A stretch of DNA of 7,732 nucleotides from Candidatus Saccharibacteria bacterium UBA949 (GTDB lineage: Bacteria > Patescibacteriota > Saccharimonadia > Saccharimonadales > Saccharimonadaceae). Under the pieces are notes generated by a model. That model was given only the letters and a program-made list of their open reading frames with translations. It was not told where the DNA came from and made no database searches. Position 1 is the stretch's first letter; each line of letters begins with the position of its first letter. The stretch is from assembly GCA_002293245.1 (NCBI GenBank), contig DBCV01000040.1:9869-17600 (forward strand), given 5' to 3'. Positions 3,739 through 7,732 of the stretch are shown one piece after another. The position numbers and the translations under genes were made by a program.

Positions 3739-5670
3739 CTACCTGCCTCCGCCTCCGCCACCTCCCCCGCCTCCGCCAGAGAAGCCTCCGCCGCCCGAAA
3801 ACCCGCTGCCTGATGCAGAGTATGACCCAGTGCCAGCGCCGTAAGTCGCGCTCATAGATGTCGAAAAAGTGTTCAAAGTAGCAACAAAAGCAGCAGCCCG
3901 GAAAGTTCCCACCCCCGAGTACCAAGTCGGCGCATAGTTGTCGCCCGCATAGAACTCCAGTTGCTTGGCCCAAGTCTTTTCCTCCCCGAACAAAACCGCA
4001 TACGGCAGCAGTTTTTCATACAGCTTAACCATCGCTTTCTTGCTGTCCACATTTACCCGCTCGGCGGTTTTTGCCGACTGCAAGAATTTAATCCGCTCAG
4101 ATTCGGCCATCTTGATATACTCCCGCAGCCCCTGCAAGTAATTTCGCGTCGAATAGCCCTTCTCGGTCAGATTGGCATACTTGTTCTCGTTCCGACACAA
4201 AACAAACAAAACTATCATAATCACCACATTAGCCACCAGCAAAAATGCGGCCAGCTCCTGCGCCACGTTCACATATATTTCAACCTGCGCCTCAGATAGT
4301 ATTGCGCCCATCGCGATAAACGAAGCAATCACCAGCATGAGTTGAATTGCCGCAATGGTCTGCAGAGTGCGGGACTTTTTAGTGTTCACGAAGTGATCCG
4401 AGGCCAAGTTCAAGTAAACAGTTTTTTGAATGAAGTTTTGCAACCGAATCCCTACGCTGTTAGTCGCAGTTCTGGGGTTGAGTTCAATCTCGTCGCCGTT
4501 TTGCAAAGACCCCGACCCGCGCTTCAGAATCGCCAGCAGCCCTCGGTCGTCCGGCGAAAGGGAAGCAATATCCAAAACCTCCAGTGAGTACCTCGTACCC
4601 GCAAAAGTGCTAGCCATCTTGCCGAGCCACCCTGTCTCGCTCTTATCGCCACCGCGTTTAGCCTCGATCAGCCGCACCTTCCCGCGCACCGCCATGTCTA
4701 TCAGTTCAGCAGTAATCGCCCCGCCTCGCACTTTTTCCGCAATTTGCGCTGCACCAAGCAGAGAAATATCTTTCGGGGGTAGGTATTGAACTGGGGTAAA
4801 CGCCGGCTCGAACCGTTTTCGTGGCCGGCTAACTTTCTTGCGGTAATTGATGGTAAACATCACCACAAGTCCAAGACCTATAGCAAAAAGTAAACTCGCC
4901 ACGGTAATCAGAGCGTAGTTGTTTCTAGCTTCTGGCTCTGGTACAATAAATGTATCAGCCCGGAACTTCAATGCCAGCGTCAGGTTTTCGTGTGCCTGTA
5001 ATGCTCTGTCAGAGACGAATGTTATGGTCGTCTCCCCCGTGTCCTTATCCGTAGTCTTCTTGATGCTGCAATCCGAAGCTGTCGAGCCGAACCGCCCAGT
5101 ATAGCATGCGGCATCGCCCAGATAACCATCGGCAACCTCGCCCGACAGGTAAACTGTGGCAGACAGCGCATCAAATCGTTGCATCCAGTCCGTACCGTTG
5201 GTGTCCCAATACAACTCCTGCCATCTCTCCCCGTTTTCATCAAATTCCGTAATCACATTTTGGAATTGATACTTAAGACCGTAAGTTTGCGGACCTCTCA
5301 AATACTCATCGGTGCCGGTAGAAATGTAAAAATAACCCTGGTCTTTTTCGGTATCCCAAATCGGTTCGGTCTGACCATTTCTGGTGACCGCCACTTTTTC
5401 ATTGACAAATGTCAGATTCTTGCCACCCTGATTCGTCCGCGGGATCGCACGCTCTATCCCTTTGTTCTGGTTAAAACCGGGGAACTCGGCTACCAGTGTT
5501 TCGCTGACGTTCAGAACCGATGCGCCATCGCTCGACCTATCCAAGCGGTAATCCGCAGAAAACTGGCTAAAATAGAAATCCTGCACCGAAGCACCAGCAA
5601 CTGCTCCGCCAAAAAGCCCTACAATTGTAGGGGCAATAATACAAACAAACGTTAGTTTAATCTTTTGCAT
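3739..5670 (-). CDS. DUF2207-type membrane protein with Gly-rich C-terminal tail (643 aa)
   Basis: Seen: a signal peptide (residues 1 to about 27), then an extracytoplasmic beta-rich domain (about 28-245) typical of DUF2207, containing a possible disulfide pair Cys189/Cys201. A membrane segment follows at about 251-275, then a cytoplasmic domain (about 280-430), two more membrane segments (about 436-459 and 465-492), a helical cytoplasmic domain with the family-like EKLLPYAVLFGEEKTW stretch, and a Ser/Gly tail ending in a run of 11 Gly. Signal peptide, topology and tail match the family. Its biochemical function is unknown; an envelope role is inferred. The start is secure: AGGAGGT lies 3 nt before the ATG. 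It begins 22 nt after the stop of the sugar transferase gene with no obvious promoter between, so the two form an operon. The poly-Gly tail is encoded by a CCN-rich run on the + strand (3742-3790). Confidence 0.88.
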   Translation of the reverse strand: MQKIKLTFVCIIAPTIVGLFGGAVAGASVQDFYFSQFSADYRLDRSSDGASVLNVSETLVAEFPGFNQNKGIERAIPRTNQGGKNLTFVNEKVAVTRNGQTEPIWDTEKDQGYFYISTGTDEYLRGPQTYGLKYQFQNVITEFDENGERWQELYWDTNGTDWMQRFDALSATVYLSGEVADGYLGDAACYTGRFGSTASDCSIKKTTDKDTGETTITFVSDRALQAHENLTLALKFRADTFIVPEPEARNNYALITVASLLFAIGLGLVVMFTINYRKKVSRPRKRFEPAFTPVQYLPPKDISLLGAAQIAEKVRGGAITAELIDMAVRGKVRLIEAKRGGDKSETGWLGKMASTFAGTRYSLEVLDIASLSPDDRGLLAILKRGSGSLQNGDEIELNPRTATNSVGIRLQNFIQKTVYLNLASDHFVNTKKSRTLQTIAAIQLMLVIASFIAMGAILSEAQVEIYVNVAQELAAFLLVANVVIMIVLFVLCRNENKYANLTEKGYSTRNYLQGLREYIKMAESERIKFLQSAKTAERVNVDSKKAMVKLYEKLLPYAVLFGEEKTWAKQLEFYAGDNYAPTWYSGVGTFRAAAFVATLNTFSTSMSATYGAGTGSYSASGSGFSGGGGFSGGGGGGGGGGGR

Positions 5671-5692
5671 AGTACCTCCTTTTTTTCAGCAT

Positions 5693-7201
5693 TTATACCG
5701 CTCCTCTTTTCGAAACCACCGCCGGAATCGTTTTGGCCAGAATCTTAACATCCAGCGCAAATGACCATTCCGAAGCATAAATCAATTCTAGCCGCACCCG
5801 CTCAGCAAAAGACGTGTCCGAGCGACCCGAAACCTGCCACAACCCCGTAATCCCCGGCTGGACAGATAGTAGCACCGGTGCCTCGGATTCGTAGAAATGC
5901 AATTCATCTGGCAAAATTGGCCTAGGCCCCACCAAACTCATATCCCCTTTTATCACGTTGATAATCTGCGACAACTCATCTAGCGAAGTCTTACGTATAA
6001 ATCGCCCAAACCACGATGTCACGCGTGGGTCGTTTTTTATTTTACGCGACTTCTGGTACTGTTCAACCAGATCCAACCGGCCCATCCTGCGAAAGTCATC
6101 AACCGCATTAGACCCCTGTGGCGCCAGTTGGATATTCATCGAACGAAACTTGAACAGATTGAACTTCTTGCCGTAGCGTTTCAGCCGAACATTCGGGTAA
6201 AAAATCGGACCCGGATTGAACAATTTCTGCCCCAATACCGTCAAAAGCAAGACCGGCACCCAGATTGGCAACGAAATCAGTACTGCTAACAAGTCAAACA
6301 CGCGCTTGAAGATCACCGACCAGCCAATTAGCGGCGTTGGCGAAACCATAATCAACGGATAACCCGACAGAAAATCCAGAGCATTCTTGGCCGAATAGAA
6401 CTCCGGCTCGCCCGGGATAAACGCAAAATTAACATGTGCTTCCTCGGCCGCCCTCAGAACCAGCCGATTCTCGCCCGGGCGGTGGCTCAGGTTGGTTTGA
6501 ATAATAGTGTCGATTTTGTGCCTTTTTAGGCCCTCTACGGCGTCTTGCAGTGATTTATAAGCATAGACACTTTTGGGCGCTTCCGAGCCTTCTGGCGCCG
6601 TCTGGAGGGCTTTCAGGGCCCGTTTCAGGCTATCCGGTCGGCCATCGTTGTTGTCGTCAATCGCCGCGATCCCCACGATGCTGTAATCGTGCGTATTCTC
6701 CGCCAGCAAACCGGCGATAAAATCTGGCAAAATCGGGTCGGAGCCAATAATCAGCGTTCTGTTGACAATCTTCCCCTTTCGCACCAGATGGTTGCGGCTG
6801 CCAATCACCACAGCCCTGGCGAAAATCACCGCCAAAAAAGAAATTGCCAAAGCATAAAACGGCACTAACCTGGCCGGAAACAACGCATCCTCGGCAATAT
6901 ATTCGTAGGCAATTAACAATAAAATCCCAAAAGTGCAACCCAAAAATACCTTCACCACAGACCGCTGCTTATCCTCGTAAACACTCCGGCTGTATAGGCC
7001 TAACGCAGCGAAAATCATCAACCAAATCGGCACAATCAGCAGGAATGACAGGAAATAATCCAGCGCCGGAACCGGCGTAAGCAGTGGTCGGTGGTCCAAA
7101 TTAACCCGCAAAATATAAGCGACCGAAAAAGCCGCCAAAAGCGTCAAAAAATCTGTAATCACCAAGGTAAATCCAAAAACTTTGTTGTTCCTACCAAACA
7201 T
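5693..7201 (-). CDS. Polyprenyl-phosphate sugar-1-phosphate transferase (exopolysaccharide or glycan initiating enzyme)
   Basis: This 502-residue membrane enzyme should move a sugar-1-phosphate from a nucleotide sugar to undecaprenyl phosphate, the first step in building a surface polysaccharide or glycan. The large WbaP/WcaJ-type layout is complete: four N-terminal membrane helices (about 8-32, 46-70, 82-101, 108-134); a central nucleotide-fold-like domain opening with RTLIIGSDP (about 148-290); a membrane helix starting FKRVFDLL (298-325); and the catalytic domain with KFRSM (351-355), SLDEL (406-410) containing the expected Asp408-Glu409 pair, GDMSLVGPRP (419-428) and PGITGLWQVSGR (449-460). 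The usual Pro after DEL is Ser (DELSQ). The sugar cannot be predicted. The ATG at 7201 has no SD; a -10 just upstream predicts a leader of about 4 nt. It is the first gene of an operon with the DUF2207 gene. Confidence 0.92.
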   Translation of the reverse strand: MFGRNNKVFGFTLVITDFLTLLAAFSVAYILRVNLDHRPLLTPVPALDYFLSFLLIVPIWLMIFAALGLYSRSVYEDKQRSVVKVFLGCTFGILLLIAYEYIAEDALFPARLVPFYALAISFLAVIFARAVVIGSRNHLVRKGKIVNRTLIIGSDPILPDFIAGLLAENTHDYSIVGIAAIDDNNDGRPDSLKRALKALQTAPEGSEAPKSVYAYKSLQDAVEGLKRHKIDTIIQTNLSHRPGENRLVLRAAEEAHVNFAFIPGEPEFYSAKNALDFLSGYPLIMVSPTPLIGWSVIFKRVFDLLAVLISLPIWVPVLLLTVLGQKLFNPGPIFYPNVRLKRYGKKFNLFKFRSMNIQLAPQGSNAVDDFRRMGRLDLVEQYQKSRKIKNDPRVTSWFGRFIRKTSLDELSQIINVIKGDMSLVGPRPILPDELHFYESEAPVLLSVQPGITGLWQVSGRSDTSFAERVRLELIYASEWSFALDVKILAKTIPAVVSKRGAV

Positions 7202-7211
7202 CTTATCAGTG

Positions 7212-7220
7212 ATTATATCA
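7212..7220 (-). promoter_or_regulatory. Extended -10 promoter of the sugar transferase operon
   Basis: The minus strand reads TGATATAAT, identical to the methyltransferase promoter core, with TATAAT at 7217-7212 and no recognisable -35. Placing the last T at -7 puts +1 near 7205, only 4 nt before the ATG, so the mRNA is nearly leaderless and lacks an SD. The core lies in the inverted repeat GTGAT-ATA-ATCAC (7209-7221 including flanks), which could bind a regulator. The preceding T-run belongs to the upstream gene's terminator. Confidence 0.55.
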
Positions 7221-7232
7221 CAAAAACGGTTT

Positions 7233-7257
7233 AAGGCCGGGCTTTAGGCCCGGCCTT
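7233..7257 (-). terminator. GC-rich hairpin at the end of the 105-aa gene
   Basis: AAGGCCGGGC pairs perfectly with GCCCGGCCTT over 10 bp with a 5-base loop. On the minus strand TTTTT follows after a 6-base gap (7226-7222). The left arm encodes the last three codons (Gly-Arg-Ala) and the loop contains the TAA stop of the upstream gene. The U-run ends 5 bp before the -10 of the next operon, so terminator and promoter are packed together. Confidence 0.7.
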
Positions 7258-7561
7258 GGTTTTGGCTGCTAGTTGGCGTTGGGCGACGGATTAGTCCAGT
7301 TTCTGTACCAAACGTATTAGCGTTCGGCAAGTCGCGCATATGAACACCATGATAGTGCAGGAAGTTTAGCATCTCCTGCACCTTTTCTTCTTGCGCCTTG
7401 TACTCCAAGTGCTCAACCATACGATGAGCGAGATCCTCTCGCCCTTTATCGCAAAGGTCGCGATAGACTGTTTCGATTAGCTCGCCGACCTTGCGGTTGT
7501 AGCGCTCTTCGCTGTCGATAGCTGTTTTTTTCGTAAAGAAGTTTTTAATCAGATTCAACAT
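7244..7561 (-). CDS. Hypothetical soluble protein (105 aa)
   Basis: No recognised family. The protein starts with a basic amphipathic helix (MLNLIKNFFTKK), continues as charged helices (about residues 15-70, EERYNRKVGELIETVYRDL and HLEYKAQEEKVQEMLNFL) and ends in a Pro/Thr/Ser/Gln-rich tail. There is no signal peptide; the N-terminal helix might lie on a membrane surface but is too charged to span it. The SD AGGAGGG (7575-7569) is 7 nt before the ATG at 7561 and 4 nt before an alternative GTG at 7564; the ATG is preferred. It is transcribed in the same direction as the sugar transferase operon but separated from it by a terminator-like hairpin, so expression is probably independent. Function unknown. 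Confidence 0.7.
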   Translation of the reverse strand: MLNLIKNFFTKKTAIDSEERYNRKVGELIETVYRDLCDKGREDLAHRMVEHLEYKAQEEKVQEMLNFLHYHGVHMRDLPNANTFGTETGLIRRPTPTSSQNQGRA

Positions 7562-7564
7562 CAC

Positions 7565-7732
7565 GGTTCCCTCCTAATATTATGCGCTCTCGGCGCGAAT
7601 TTGAACGGGATCTACTCTCGCCTCTCCCGGTTCTCTGCGGCAGCCTGCACTCCTCGGCAGCCAACCACAGTGAACCGTTCGAGGTCCAACTAACAACTTA
7701 AGGTACAATGAATTTGATTTCTCAAATCCATG
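7565..7732. other. Upstream region of the 105-aa gene with a possible folded element
   Basis: No clear gene is present. CGGTTC (7628-7633) can pair with GAACCG (7672-7677), with CTG/CAG (7635-7637/7668-7670) next inside, and the enclosed part carries the 8-base direct repeat CGGCAGCC twice (7638-7645, 7655-7662). A weak minus-strand -10 candidate, CATAAT, lies just before the SD of the 105-aa gene. At the right edge, ATG 7708 opens an 8-codon + strand frame behind AAGG, which could be the start of a divergent gene but is cut by the window. Confidence 0.35.

Noticed and set aside
3554..3973. Arg/Trp-rich minus-strand frame opposite the 146-aa gene and the Gly-rich tail
   Set aside because: Its composition is an out-of-frame reading of the Gly codon run, and it overlaps the terminator.
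5179..5655. Plus-strand open frame of 158 codons opposite the DUF2207 gene
   Set aside because: The opposite strand encodes the signal peptide and conserved extracytoplasmic domain of DUF2207; this frame has no SD and no recognisable family.
7580..7620. CGTTCAAATTCG on the minus strand, resembling a tRNA T-loop
   Set aside because: The flanking bases do not form a T-stem, position 61 is not C, and no acceptor or anticodon arm can be drawn upstream.
7671..7690. GTTCGAGG on the plus strand, resembling a tRNA T-loop
   Set aside because: No paired T-stem or acceptor stem around it.
1..7732. CRISPR array, complete insertion sequence, transposase, tRNA or rRNA
   Set aside because: No regularly spaced repeat array, transposase motifs, terminal repeats with a transposase frame, or RNA gene signatures were seen.

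Overview
The window looks like a chromosomal segment of a bacterium, most likely from the Patescibacteria/CPR and perhaps Candidatus Saccharibacteria. This is an inference from how the encoded ValRS, DUF2207 protein and sugar transferase read; no search was run. The genetic code looks standard: the methyltransferase ends at a TGA exactly where its family should end.

Layout from left to right. (1) 1-1485, + strand: the 3' two-thirds of valyl-tRNA synthetase. It carries an in-frame 105-bp imperfect palindrome (568-672) in the linker between the catalytic and anticodon-binding domains. (2) 1531-2433, - strand: an orphan beta-class DNA methyltransferase convergent with valS. It is bracketed by two copies of a 17-bp motif, GTTGT-N4-TTTACAAC, and has a promoter that predicts a leaderless mRNA. 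(3) 2537-3715, + strand: a small cluster behind a consensus sigma70-type promoter. It comprises a roughly 250-nt structured leader that opens with a leaderless 5-codon frame, a 63-aa protein with a strong Shine-Dalgarno (SD), a structured 190-nt intercistronic segment, a 146-aa helical protein, a 4-codon frame, and overlapping alternative hairpins at the end. None of these proteins is recognised. (4) 3739-7201, - strand: a two-gene envelope operon, a polyprenyl-phosphate sugar-phosphate transferase followed 22 nt later by a DUF2207 membrane protein with a Gly-rich tail. (5) 7244-7561, - strand: a 105-aa unknown protein whose stop codon lies in the loop of a GC-rich hairpin that overlaps the next promoter region. 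(6) 7565-7732: an upstream region with a possible structured element.

Regions 1, 4 and 5 look like ordinary core or envelope content. The accessory-looking part is 1506-3715, the methyltransferase cassette plus the divergent orphan cluster. The best candidates for something undescribed are the palindromic coding insertion in valS, the repeat-bracketed methyltransferase, and the structured-RNA/small-protein cluster at 2537-3715. Several signals recur: promoters whose predicted +1 falls on or within a few bases of an ATG, and UAA stop codons placed in hairpin loops.
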